Positions 51,100 through 59,506 of a stretch of DNA of 64,000 nucleotides are shown here, piece by piece. The first letter of the stretch is position 1, and each line of letters opens with the position of its first letter. The stretch is taken from positions 1 through 64,000 of the forward strand of contig CANDBT010000004.1 in NCBI GenBank assembly GCA_947383005.1, written 5' to 3'. Made by a program: the position numbers and the translations under genes. Source of the DNA: an uncultured bacterium (lineage in GTDB: Bacteria; Bacillota; Clostridia; Lachnospirales; Lachnospiraceae). The notes beneath the pieces were generated by a model, which was not told the DNA's origin, did no database searches, and saw only the letters and a list, made by a program, of their open reading frames with translations.

Positions 51100-52395
51100 A
51101 TGAAAACGGTTTACACTTGTTTTTGTACGGATGTGATCCATGATGGACATCTCAATATTATTCAAGAAGCTCGCAGGAGAGGAAAAGTTATAGTAGGGTG
51201 CCTTTCTGATGAAGCATTGATCCGTTACAATAAATTTCCAACAATATCTCAGGATGAGAGGATTAAATTATATAGAAGCATTGAGGGCGTGGAGGATGTG
51301 GTAATTCAAAATGATATGCTCTATGACGATGTGATTACTCTTATTCAACCGGATTATGTCCTTCATGGTGATAATTGGAAGGAGGGCCCTGAGAATGCGA
51401 TTAGAGCTCATGTTGAAGAACGGATTGGGACTTATGGCGGAAAGTTGGTTGATATTCCTTATACATACAGCGAAAGGGTAAAGAAAATTGATATGCAGCT
51501 TCGTGAGAAGCTCGCTATGCCGGAGTACAGAAGAAAAAGGCTGCGCCAGTTGATTAAGATGACTCCGATTGTGAAGGTTATGGAGGCACATAGCGGCTTG
51601 ACAGGATTGATCGTGGAGAAAACCATTGTGGAGCATGAGGGTAAACTGGATCAGTTTGACGCTATGTGGGTATCCAGCTTATGCGATAGTACGGCTAAGG
51701 GAAAACCAGACATTGAGTTGGTTGATATGACATCCCGTTTTCGTACTATAGATGATATTATGGAGGTTACTACCAAACCGATTATCTTCGATGGAGATAC
51801 GGGCGGGCTGTCGGAGCATTTTGTGTATACGGTTCGCAGCCTGGAACGAATGGGCGTAAGCGCAGTAATTATTGAAGATAAGAAAGGGCTTAAGAAGAAC
51901 AGCCTTTTTGGAACCGAGGTTGAGCAGATTCAGGCAACGGTTGAAGAATTTAGTGCAAAGATTACTGCCGGCAAGAATGCACAGCTTACCGACGATTTTA
52001 TGATTATTGCGAGGATTGAGAGCTTAATTCTTGAGCAGGGGATGGAAGATGCTCTCAGACGAGCAAAGGCGTTTACTGCCGCTGGCGCCGATGGTATTAT
52101 GATCCATAGCCGTAAAAAAGATCCTGCGGAAATTCTTGAATTTTGCGACAAGTTCAGGCTATGCGACCAGCTCACACCAATCGTTGTTGTACCGAGCAGT
52201 TTTAATATGATTACAGAAGAAGAGCTGGCGCGGCATGGCGTAAATATTGTTATTTATGCCAATCAGTTGACCCGGAGCGCATTTCCGGCAATGCAGCAGA
52301 CGGCGAAAGATATATTGAAATATCATAGAGCTAAAGAGGCTGATGACCGGCTGATGCCGATCAAGGATATCATCACGCTGATTGATGAATTGTAG
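51100..52395 (+). CDS. pepM: PEP mutase with N-terminal cytidylyltransferase-like domain
   Basis: The 431-residue product is a fusion. Residues 1-130 are a cytidylyltransferase-like domain (VYTCFCTDVIHDGHLNIIQ, with the HxGH-type HDGH motif, and YVLHGDNW). Residues about 140-431 are phosphoenolpyruvate mutase, with MWVSSLCDSTAKGKPD, FDGDTGG and the diagnostic EDKKGLKKNSLFG near residue 260. The mutase interconverts PEP and phosphonopyruvate, the entry into all phosphonate biosynthesis. The fusion to an additional nucleotidyltransferase is known from other glycan-linked phosphonate clusters. RBS AAGGAGAGG precedes ATG 51100. Confidence 0.92.
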   Translation: MKTVYTCFCTDVIHDGHLNIIQEARRRGKVIVGCLSDEALIRYNKFPTISQDERIKLYRSIEGVEDVVIQNDMLYDDVITLIQPDYVLHGDNWKEGPENAIRAHVEERIGTYGGKLVDIPYTYSERVKKIDMQLREKLAMPEYRRKRLRQLIKMTPIVKVMEAHSGLTGLIVEKTIVEHEGKLDQFDAMWVSSLCDSTAKGKPDIELVDMTSRFRTIDDIMEVTTKPIIFDGDTGGLSEHFVYTVRSLERMGVSAVIIEDKKGLKKNSLFGTEVEQIQATVEEFSAKITAGKNAQLTDDFMIIARIESLILEQGMEDALRRAKAFTAAGADGIMIHSRKKDPAEILEFCDKFRLCDQLTPIVVVPSSFNMITEEELARHGVNIVIYANQLTRSAFPAMQQTAKDILKYHRAKEADDRLMPIKDIITLIDEL

Positions 52396-52406
52396 GAGGG
52401 GTTAGA

Positions 52407-53528
52407 TTGAATGTAGAGAAATTTGTGGAAATAATCGGATCAGATTTTTATACGGGAGTGCCAGACAGCCAGCTTAAAGCGCTCTGCAATTATATGATGC
52501 ACAAGTACGGCATTGATCCGAAACATCATATCATTGCCGCGAATGAAGGGAATTGTGTTGCGTTAGCCGCCGGCTATTATCTGGCAACCGGGAAAATTCC
52601 AGTAGTCTACATGCAAAATAGTGGTGAGGGAAATATTATTAATCCCGTAGCAAGTCTTCTGAATGATAAGGTCTATGCTATCCCGATGATATTTATTATT
52701 GGCTGGCGCGGGGAACCAGGGATTCATGATGAGCCGCAGCATATCTATCAAGGCGAGATAACCATTAAGCTGCTAGAGGACATGGGGATAGCGGTATTTA
52801 TTATAGGAAAGGACACTACAGAGGATGAAGTTACGAAAGCTATGAAAGAATTTCAGAATGCGTTAGAGAAGGGCAAAGATGTGGCTTTTGTAATCCGTAA
52901 AGGAGGCTTGACAGATGCACCGGCTGCGGAATATGAGAATGAAAATCGTATGCTTCGGGAGGAAATCATTCAACATATTATTGCTGTTTCCGGTGAAGAT
53001 CCGATTGTAAGCACTACGGGCAAAGCCAGCCGGGAGCTATTTGAGGCACGAGTTGCGAATGGACAAAGTCATAAATATGATTTCTTGACAGTAGGCGCTA
53101 TGGGCCATAGTTCTTCAATTGCCCTCGGGGTGGCTGTCAATAAGCCGAGTCAGCGTATTTGGTGTGTGGACGGCGATGGCGCAGCCCTTATGCATATGGG
53201 AGCTATGGCAGTTATAGGAGCAAATAAACCGGATAATTTAATCCATGTTGTTATAAATAATGGTGCACACGAGACAGTTGGCGGCATGCCCACGGTAGCA
53301 AAATCTATTGATTTAGTGAAGATAGCTCTTGCATGTGGTTATCCTAATGCAGTAGGTGTTGATCATTTTGTTGATTTAGATAAGGCTTTGCAAGTGGCAA
53401 AAAACAGAAGGGAATTGAGCTTTATTGAGGTAAAATGCGCCATAGGAGCAAGGGATGATCTCGGAAGGCCTACAACTACTGCTTTGGAGAATAAAATAAA
53501 CTTTATGGAATATCTGACTATGTTATAA
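52407..53528 (+). CDS. ppd: phosphonopyruvate decarboxylase
   Basis: The start is TTG 52407 with GGAGGGG at 52395-52401; the nearby ATG at 52411 is out of frame and stops at once. The 373-residue product is a thiamine-diphosphate enzyme split into a pyrimidine half (TGVPDSQLKALCNYM, ANEGNCVALAAGYYLATG, YMQNSGEGNIINP) and a diphosphate half (TVGAMGHSSSIALGVAV, CVDGDGAALMHMGAM, then NNGAHETVGG). It decarboxylates phosphonopyruvate to phosphonoacetaldehyde, pulling the PEP mutase equilibrium forward. The length matches the family. Confidence 0.9.
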   Translation: MNVEKFVEIIGSDFYTGVPDSQLKALCNYMMHKYGIDPKHHIIAANEGNCVALAAGYYLATGKIPVVYMQNSGEGNIINPVASLLNDKVYAIPMIFIIGWRGEPGIHDEPQHIYQGEITIKLLEDMGIAVFIIGKDTTEDEVTKAMKEFQNALEKGKDVAFVIRKGGLTDAPAAEYENENRMLREEIIQHIIAVSGEDPIVSTTGKASRELFEARVANGQSHKYDFLTVGAMGHSSSIALGVAVNKPSQRIWCVDGDGAALMHMGAMAVIGANKPDNLIHVVINNGAHETVGGMPTVAKSIDLVKIALACGYPNAVGVDHFVDLDKALQVAKNRRELSFIEVKCAIGARDDLGRPTTTALENKINFMEYLTML

Positions 53529-53554
53529 ATGTTGTAGCTTATTGAGGAGAAAAA

Positions 53555-54778
53555 ATGAACATACTTGTAACAGGAAGCGAGGGCTTCCTCGGACGAAATC
53601 TCTGTGAAAACCTGAAATGTATAAGAGATGGGAAGAACAGAAGCCGTCCAAATATCCATATAACCAATATATACGAATATGACCGCGGCAATACGCCAGA
53701 GCAGCTTGATAGATACTGCCATAATGCTGATTTTATCATACATGCCGCTGGGATAAACAGGCCAAAGGAAACTAGTGAATTTATGGAAGGAAACTTTGGC
53801 TTTACTTCGATTCTTTTGGATACATTAAAGAAGTATAAAAACCGTGCCCCGATTGTAATTACATCTTCTATCCAGGCAGCTCTATCGGGACGTTTTGGCA
53901 ATTCTGAATATGGGAGATCCAAACTTGCTGGCGAAGAGCTGATGTTTGAATACGGAGAGCAGACCAAAACGCCGGTATATATTTACAGATTTCCGAACCT
54001 GGCAGGCAAATGGGTGAAGCCAAATTATAATTCGGCGGTAGGTACATTCTGTAATGCCGTTGCCAATGATTTGGATTTTACCGTGAAAGACCGAAATACA
54101 GAATTGGAAATGCTTTTTATTGAGGATTTACTGGAGGAGTTATACGATTGTATGGAAGGGTATCCCCATAGATGTGATTATCCCAAACCAGGAGAGAATG
54201 GAGGGGATGGCTTAACTCCTAAGAAGGCTGAAACTGGCCGGTACTGTTACTGCCCGATTACATATAAGGCCACATTAGGGGAGATTGTTGATCTTTTGGA
54301 GAAATTCAGGGAGCATCCAAACACGCTCATGCCTCCTGATTTTACCCCTGGTTGTTTTGAAAAGAAATTATATTCGATGTACCTGTCATATCTGCCTTCC
54401 GAGAAAACGATTTATGATTTTCACATGAATGCGGATGAGAGAGGCAGTTTTACGGAATTGCTCCGCACGCCATCCTCCGGCCAGGTATCGGTTAATATTA
54501 CGAAGCCAGGTGTTACCAAGGGGCAGCATTGGCATAATTTGAAGGCGGAGGAGTTTATTGTGGTAAGCGGCCATGGGCTGATTCGCGAAAAGAATCTTTT
54601 GAATGGTGAAGTCCGGGAATACGAGGTGAGCGGTGAAAAGATACAGTCCGTGATTATGCTTCCGGGTTTTACCCACAGTATCACTAATATTGGCGAAGAC
54701 AATCTGGTCACGATTATAACCTGCAATGAGGTATTTGATCAAGGCCATCCGGATACATTTTTTGAGCCGGTAGAATAG
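53555..54778 (+). CDS. fnlB: CapF/FnlB-like reductase-cupin, second enzyme of UDP-L-FucNAc synthesis
   Basis: The 407-residue product has an SDR N-terminal domain (ILVTGSEGFLGRNLCENL, HAAGINRPKE, SSIQAALSG, YGRSKLAGEEL) and a C-terminal cupin (SVNITKPGVTKGQHWHNLKAEEF, VIMLPGFTHSITNIG) with metal-type histidines. This two-domain layout is that of CapF/WbjC, which epimerises and reduces the FnlA product with NADPH. The stop codon TAG lies inside the target-site duplication of the element that follows, so an insertion occurred exactly at the gene end without altering the protein. Confidence 0.9.
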   Translation: MNILVTGSEGFLGRNLCENLKCIRDGKNRSRPNIHITNIYEYDRGNTPEQLDRYCHNADFIIHAAGINRPKETSEFMEGNFGFTSILLDTLKKYKNRAPIVITSSIQAALSGRFGNSEYGRSKLAGEELMFEYGEQTKTPVYIYRFPNLAGKWVKPNYNSAVGTFCNAVANDLDFTVKDRNTELEMLFIEDLLEELYDCMEGYPHRCDYPKPGENGGDGLTPKKAETGRYCYCPITYKATLGEIVDLLEKFREHPNTLMPPDFTPGCFEKKLYSMYLSYLPSEKTIYDFHMNADERGSFTELLRTPSSGQVSVNITKPGVTKGQHWHNLKAEEFIVVSGHGLIREKNLLNGEVREYEVSGEKIQSVIMLPGFTHSITNIGEDNLVTIITCNEVFDQGHPDTFFEPVE

Positions 54779-54983
54779 CGGGTTACTGTTCACACTATGG
54801 CTAATCACTCCGCTGATTAGCCATAGGCAGGTATCGTTATAGGAGCAAAGCATATGCCCCTGTCTACACTCCGTTCCGGTCGGTTCTAAACAAGCGCCAC
54901 TGGCGCTTAGAACCCGAAGGCAATTTGACATGGGCATATGCGGTTACGTTCACAGGGTACCTGTGAACAGTAACAATAGCGGG
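54774..54983. mobile_element. 193-bp MITE-like element with target-site duplication between fnlB and fnlC
   Basis: The element spans 54782-54974 with perfect 12-bp terminal inverted repeats (GTTACTGTTCAC and GTGAACAGTAAC). It is flanked by direct repeats AATAGCGG at 54774-54781 and 54975-54982; the matched run extends to nine bases with the next G. Inside are more perfect stems: TATGGCTAATC/GATTAGCCATA, GCATATGCCC/GGGCATATGC enclosing an AAGCGCC/GGCGCTT hairpin, and GTTCACAGG/CCTGTGAAC near the right end. It contains no plausible gene. Removing it with one repeat copy rejoins fnlB and fnlC with about 33 bases, a normal operon spacing. Confidence 0.85.
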
Positions 54984-55008
54984 CAAGGGAATAGGGGGAT
55001 GAAGAGTT

Positions 55009-56196
55009 ATGAGGACATGGGGAAATAACGGAAAAATTGCCAAATGGAAAGACAACGGTAAGATCAAGCTGGCTTTTATATGCGGAACACGACCGGAGGT
55101 GATAAGGAACGCTGCTATTTTAAATAAGTGCCGTCAATATTTTGATACATTGTTTGTCCATACCGGGCAGAACTATGATTATAATCTGAACGGGATTTTT
55201 TTCAAAGACCTTGGGATTGAAGACGCTGAGGTGTATCTGGATGCTGTTGGCGCAGACCTTGGCGAAACCATTGGAAATATCATTGCCAAGTCTTACCAGT
55301 TCTTTACGGATATGAAGCCGGATGCAGTGTATGTCCTTGGCGATACGAATAGCTGCCTTTCTGTTATCAGTGCAAAAAGATTACATATTCCTATATTTCA
55401 CAATGAAAGCGGTAACAGATGCCGTGATATCTGTCTGCCTGAGGAGACTAACCGGCAAATCGTTGATATTATTTCTGATGTGAACATTACATATTCAGAG
55501 GCGGCAAGGAGATATCTCATTGAGATGGGATTCCCCAAAGAACGGATTTATACTGTAGGCAGCCCAATGGCCGAGGTGTTGACGAATAATCTGACTGCAA
55601 TTAAAAGCAGCGATATCCTTACAAGATTAGGATTAAAGAAGGGAAATTATATCCTTTTATCGGCCCATCGTGAAGAGAATATTGATACGGAAAAAAATTT
55701 CCTGTCTTTATTTAGTGCAATAAATAAGCTGGCAGAGAAGTATGATATGCCTGTTCTCTATTCCTGTCATCCACGCAGCAAAAAAAGGTTGGAGGAGAGC
55801 GGATTCAGGCTGGACAGCCGGATTATCCAGCACGAGCCTCTTGGGTTTCACGATTATAATTGCCTGCAGATGAATGCGTTTGCTGTAGTGTCTGATTCGG
55901 GTACTCTACCCGAGGAAAGTTCATTTTTCACATCGATTAATCATCCATTTCCTGCAGTATGCATCAGGACATCAACCGAGAGGCCGGAAGCCCTTGATAA
56001 AGGCTGCTTCATTATCAGCGGGATTGATATGACAGGACTGCTGCAAGCTGTGGAGGTCGCCGTGGAAATGGTTAGGAATGGCGATAACGGAATCCCGGTT
56101 CCGGATTATACCGATCTGAATGTTTCTTCCAAGGTGGTAAAAATTATACAGTCATATGTTGGTATCGTGAATAAGGTGGTATGGCGTAAGGTTTGA
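55009..56196 (+). CDS. fnlC: UDP-GlcNAc 2-epimerase-type enzyme, last step to UDP-L-FucNAc (FnlC/CapG)
   Basis: The 395-residue product has the WecB-like GT-B fold: KLAFICGTRPEVIRNAAIL at the front, HTGQNYDYNLN, YVLGDTNSCLSV, HNESGNRCRD, ILLSAHREENID and SDSGTLPEESSFF for the UDP-binding end. The split CGTRPE and GDTNS motifs are those of the non-hydrolysing epimerases. Following fnlA and fnlB it is the C2 epimerase that yields UDP-N-acetyl-L-fucosamine. ATG 55009 follows AGGGGG at 54993-54998, just outside the inserted element. Confidence 0.9.
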   Translation: MRTWGNNGKIAKWKDNGKIKLAFICGTRPEVIRNAAILNKCRQYFDTLFVHTGQNYDYNLNGIFFKDLGIEDAEVYLDAVGADLGETIGNIIAKSYQFFTDMKPDAVYVLGDTNSCLSVISAKRLHIPIFHNESGNRCRDICLPEETNRQIVDIISDVNITYSEAARRYLIEMGFPKERIYTVGSPMAEVLTNNLTAIKSSDILTRLGLKKGNYILLSAHREENIDTEKNFLSLFSAINKLAEKYDMPVLYSCHPRSKKRLEESGFRLDSRIIQHEPLGFHDYNCLQMNAFAVVSDSGTLPEESSFFTSINHPFPAVCIRTSTERPEALDKGCFIISGIDMTGLLQAVEVAVEMVRNGDNGIPVPDYTDLNVSSKVVKIIQSYVGIVNKVVWRKV

Positions 56197-56226
56197 TAGG
56201 GGAGCTTGAATTGGGAGGTAACAGAA

Positions 56227-56672
56227 GTGGTTTTTTCTGACACAATTTTCCTGTTTGTGTTTTTACCAATAGTATTTCTGCTATATTTTCTTAGTAAAGA
56301 AGGATACCGCAACTCTATTCTTCTTCTGGCCAGTTTGATATTTTATGCTTTTGGTGAGCCCAAAATGGTTCTGTTGATGATAGTTTCCATTTTCTTTAAT
56401 TATTTTTTTGCGCTTGGAATCAAGAAATATGCTTATAAAAAGGCTATCCTTTTTATCAGTATACTATACAATTTAGGGGTGCTTTTTATTTTTAAATATT
56501 TGGGCTTTTCGGTGGGTATTTTTACCTGCTGTTCAGGACAAAGCTAAAGATTATTGAAAGTGCCCTGCCTATAGGAATTTCTTTTTATACCTTTCAATCG
56601 ATGTCCTATGTCATCGATGTGTATACCGGGAAAGCTAAAGTGCAAAGGAATATTTTAAATTTAGGTTTGTAT
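56227..56672 (+). pseudogene. MBOAT family O-acyltransferase, frameshifted and truncated
   Basis: The original start is GTG 56227 behind GGGAGG. The first 107 residues are normal for AlgI/DltB-like MBOAT proteins (VFSDTIFLFVFLPIVFLLYF, NSILLLASLIFYAFGEP, NLGVLFIFKYLGFSVGIF). Around 56515-56535 the frame shifts by one base: after TCCSGQS comes a stop, while the neighbouring frame continues with RTKLKIIESALPIGISFYTF and SMSYVIDVYTGKAKVQRNI to about 56672. There similarity ends abruptly. About two thirds of the gene, including the catalytic His region, is missing. The locus has thus lost a polysaccharide O-acylation step. Confidence 0.8.
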
Positions 56673-56845
56673 CAAGGGTTTCCAGACACGTTCGGTAGGG
56701 GGGCGGTATGTTTATATGTCCTGTGCACTATTCGTTCCACAAATGCTAATATGAGCTACCATGACGGCTTAAAAGTTTCATCTTGCCTATTGAGAAGATG
56801 GCAGGTTTATGGTACCTGTCTTTCGGAGTTGAATTAAAAAAATAG

Positions 56846-56887
56846 TGCTAAGCCATAGTTTAGAACCTATGACTTAGCATTTTTTTA
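56846..56887. terminator. hairpin terminator at the edge of the transposase remnant
   Basis: TGCTAAGCCATAG (56846-56858) pairs with CTATGACTTAGCA (56868-56880) with one mismatch, followed by seven T on the + strand and preceded by seven A. It should stop transcription in both directions and would end the capsule operon. It probably comes with the insertion-sequence remnant. Confidence 0.7.
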
Positions 56888-56914
56888 TGTCTTCCTTTCC
56901 AAGGAAATAAGAGG

Positions 56915-57375
56915 TCAGTGGCAGGCCGGTTTTGCAGATAGTTCTTTAATAAAAGAGGAACTTCTAGCCAGATTTATATATTTCTGTTCCGATATTTTGG
57001 CAATTTTGAAATCGTGCATGAAGTCAAAAATTTCTTCCGTACCAAAGCTGTCATTTAAAACATGGATCTGGAAAAGCCTTGTCAGCAGTACGGCAAGGTA
57101 GCAAATAAGGAAATGTCCGGTTATTGTATCCCTCTTTTGCAGATAGACCGGTCTGGCATCCAACTGAGATTTCATGATGCGGAAAGACTCCTCAATCCGC
57201 CAGAGGTTATGATAGGCTGTGTATATTTCGGAAGCGCCCATACGAGTTTCAGAAGTTACGGTCATGTTGTATCTGGCAAGTGCTTTGGCCTTTTCTATCG
57301 CTTTTTCGTTTATTTCAACCTTGATCTTCCCATCAGTCTTTTGGCCTTTTTTGTCAGCAGAAATATGCCATAAAA
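56915..57375 (-). pseudogene. C-terminal remnant of an IS1634/IS4-type DDE transposase
   Basis: On the minus strand the frame ends at 56915 and reads back through LARYNMTVTSETRMGASEIY and YHNLWRIEESFRIMKSQL, the segment with the third catalytic Glu of IS4-group transposases. It continues with HFLICYLAVLLTRLFQIHVL to SAKPACH. Upstream the frame is open only to about 57375 (ADKKGQKTDGKIKVEI) and then meets a stop, so the first catalytic residues are lost. An insertion here and its later decay explain the truncated MBOAT gene next to it. No terminal repeats could be assigned with confidence. Confidence 0.75.
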
Positions 57376-57431
57376 ATCACTCTCTTCCATTATAGCCTAT
57401 AACACCATAAATTAAGATATTAAAAAATAGT

Positions 57432-57703
57432 TTGTCAAGTTTTTTAAAATTAGAAAAAGCTAGCAATTATGCTGACAGCGGTCATTTCGTATTAAAAGGA
57501 ACTCTAAAAGATTATAGTGTTAAATCCGAAAGACGGGCAAATGGAAACTTTACACGCATGAAGAGGCGCCTGAGCGGAAGATGGAAAGTCATTTTACTGA
57601 TATCAGCGTGGAATATCATGATGAGTTTAATTTGGGATTGACAGATAGAACGGTAGCATTTATAATGGAAAAAGATAAAATCATAATGATAATATCTCGA
57701 TGA
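57432..57703 (+). pseudogene. decayed fragment of an unidentified gene
   Basis: Between the transposase remnant and the palindrome two overlapping frames look partly protein-like: SGHFVLKGTLKDYSV at the front in one frame and, from about 57555, APERKMESHFTDISVEYHDE through TDRTVAFIMEKDKII in another, ending at TGA 57701-57703. A shift around 57530-57560 breaks it. I do not recognise the protein. The stretch 57376-57431 is A+T-rich and holds nothing I can support. Confidence 0.4.
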
Positions 57704-57743
57704 TAATAATATTGTGATAATATTATTATCATCGAGATATTAT
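57689..57743. repeat. perfect 25-bp-arm palindrome
   Basis: The 25 bases at 57689-57713 (beginning ATAATATCTCGATGA) are exactly repeated in inverse at 57719-57743 around the 5-base loop GTGAT. It is not followed by a T run. It sits 70 bases before the ribosome binding site of a lipoprotein gene. The length and perfection without mismatches are beyond chance even in A+T-rich DNA. Confidence 0.8.
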
Positions 57744-57813
57744 TATGAGTTCAGAAAGTGCGCTTGGCAATTTAACAATTGCTTGTGTAAAAAATTTGTA
57801 GGAGGAATACAAG

Positions 57814-58682
57814 ATGAAAAAAATTTTGTACCGGCACTGATTCTTGGCATGTCTATGATGTTGTCTGCCTGTGGCAAAACGGAAACCGGAAAGACCGCTG
57901 CTGCTCCAGCAGGGACGTCAGCAGAGACTGCTGCTTCTTCTGCAGAGGCGACGACAGAGGCCGCCCCTTCTTCTGCAGAGACGGCAACAGAGACCGCCTC
58001 TTCCCATGCAGCTCCCGGGGATGTGCTGGGAACTTACTTTTATACTGGTCCGGCTTCAGCGGAAGATATAAAGACCGGTAACTTGGCTACGGCGGTTCTT
58101 TCAAAATCAGGCGACGAGTGCACTATGACACTGAGCGGCCTGACACCGGAGATTCAGGAGGTACTGGGACTTTCCGGCACCGATTATACTGTTTCGCTTG
58201 ACAGCTCCATCACACAGGCCGTCAACAGTAGGGGGGATCATCTCACAGAGGCAGAGATCGACGGTCAGTCATATAACGTTGAGGTTCGCAGCAGTGACAC
58301 CTCTGCTTTTGCGTCTCTTGGTATCGGCCTCATAGGTTCCACTTCTTCTAGTTGTTATTTTGCCATGACTTTCCAGGATAATTGGTACAGCGGATTAGTC
58401 GGTGAGTTTGTCTATGAATCGTCCTATGCGGATGACCGGACGCTCACTGTCGGTTCAGACGGAACCGTCGCTTATACGGGCAAAGACGGGGTTTCCTATA
58501 CCGGCAAACTAGAGGATACCGTTCCGGTAATTCCCGTCGCATTGGTTGAGGCCACCGGCGATGACGGCAAGGAATATCTTCTTGCGTTGAGTTATGACAT
58601 ATCTTATGAAACAATAGAGGTTCAGATCGACGACGAAGAAGAACCTATCTACGAAGGGGCTTTTACGAAAAGGGTTCCGTAG
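57814..58682 (+). pseudogene. surface lipoprotein gene, out of frame at a poly-A tract (possibly phase-variable)
   Basis: An ideal start exists: GGAGGA at 57801-57806, then ATG 57814. Read from there it gives MKKILYRH and stops at 57838. The long frame that follows encodes NFVPALILGMSMMLSACGK, a lipoprotein signal with lipobox LSAC, but it is joined to the ATG only if the run of seven A at 57817-57823 had eight, giving MKKNFVPAL. The mature part has a Thr/Ala/Ser/Glu-rich linker (TSAETAASSAEATTEAAPSS) and a beta-rich domain of about 220 residues that I do not recognise. Options are slipped-strand phase variation, a recent mutation or a sequencing error. The coding sequence is otherwise intact to 58682. 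Confidence 0.75.
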
Positions 58683-58822
58683 GAAAGGGAAGGATTGAAA
58701 ACAGCTGGCCTTGGTATTTATGTTCAAAGGGTCGGCTGTTTTTGTACATTTTTCAGGATTTAAGGTGTTTTTGGACGCTGAATTATTGGTGATGAAAGAA
58801 AGGCAGGTGCAGATAGGGGAAA

Positions 58823-59371
58823 ATGGTATATAATCTGGAAGATTTGAGAAAAGAATACGAAAAAGGAAAAATATATAAATTTTTGTTTTTCTGGGGTCAC
58901 ACCCCGGCTGCAGACGGACATATTGGTGAAACATGCCTCAGCCAATGGTGGCAATGTTGTTTTCAGGTGGATGGCATAAAATATTCCTGTGCAGAACAAT
59001 ACATGATGGCAGAAAAAGCGCGGATGTTTGGGGATGAGGAAATGCTTGCTAAAATTATGGGTACCACATATCCCAAAGAAATGAAAGCATATGGGCGGGC
59101 AGTAAAGCATTTTGACAAGGGGATATGGGACGATGCCTGTTACGATATTGTGAAGAAAGGGAATGAGGCAAAATTTTCGCAGAACGCCAAATTGCGGGAA
59201 TTTTTGTCGGGAACGAAAAAGCGCATTCTGGTGGAAGCCAGCCCCAGAGACAGGATTTGGGGAATTGGTATGGGAAAAGATAATCCCCATGCACAAGATC
59301 CACTCAAGTGGCGGGGGAGAAATTTATTGGGATTTGCATTGACGGAAGTGAGAGATAAGCAATTGACTTAA
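58823..59371 (+). CDS. NADAR family protein (YbiA-like N-glycosidase)
   Basis: The 182-residue product has the NADAR (DUF1768) layout: KFLFFWGHTP at the front, CLSQWWQCCFQVDGIKYSCAEQYMMAEKARMFGD (core helix with AEQYMMAEKA), MKAYGRAVKHFDKGIWD, KFSQNAKLREFL and the C-terminal ILVEASPRDRIWGIGMG and RGRNLLGFAL. Catalytic Glu and Asp candidates are in AEQYM and SPRDRIWG. NADAR proteins cleave N-glycosidic bonds, in riboflavin-pathway intermediates or ADP-ribosylated guanine. Start ATG 58823 follows AGGGGAAA. The next gene is a Nudix regulator of the ADP-ribose-sensing type, making an NAD/ADP-ribose role attractive. Confidence 0.87.
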   Translation: MVYNLEDLRKEYEKGKIYKFLFFWGHTPAADGHIGETCLSQWWQCCFQVDGIKYSCAEQYMMAEKARMFGDEEMLAKIMGTTYPKEMKAYGRAVKHFDKGIWDDACYDIVKKGNEAKFSQNAKLREFLSGTKKRILVEASPRDRIWGIGMGKDNPHAQDPLKWRGRNLLGFALTEVRDKQLT

Positions 59372-59372
59372 T

Positions 59373-59448
59373 TATAGTATTGAATATTAACAAAAAATCA
59401 AAAAAACAATAGTATAGTATTGAAACAAAATGAAAATGTCTATATACA
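59373..59448 (+). promoter_or_regulatory. promoter with repeated operator-like sites upstream of the Nudix regulator
   Basis: TATAGTATTGAA occurs exactly at 59373-59384 and 59413-59424, 40 bases apart. The second copy overlaps TTGAAA at 59420-59425, which is 17 bases from TATACA at 59443-59448, a good -35/-10 pair. Binding of a regulator to the repeats would block the promoter. NrtR-type Nudix regulators are known to bind operators at their own genes, so autoregulation is likely. Confidence 0.6.
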
Positions 59449-59506
59449 AACCTAAAAACAAGAAAAATAGAGTGAGTTGTTGCTACAAAATAACGGCGGA
59501 CGGAAG

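Noticed and set aside
56601-56837. 78-codon frame as an independent small gene
   Set aside because: Its first 24 residues continue the MBOAT sequence in the shifted frame; the rest is sequence beyond the breakpoint, so it is part of the pseudogene.
57714-57813. In-frame extension of the lipoprotein from a GTG inside the palindrome
   Set aside because: It would place 33 unrelated residues before the lipoprotein signal and ignores the ideal ribosome binding site and ATG at 57814.
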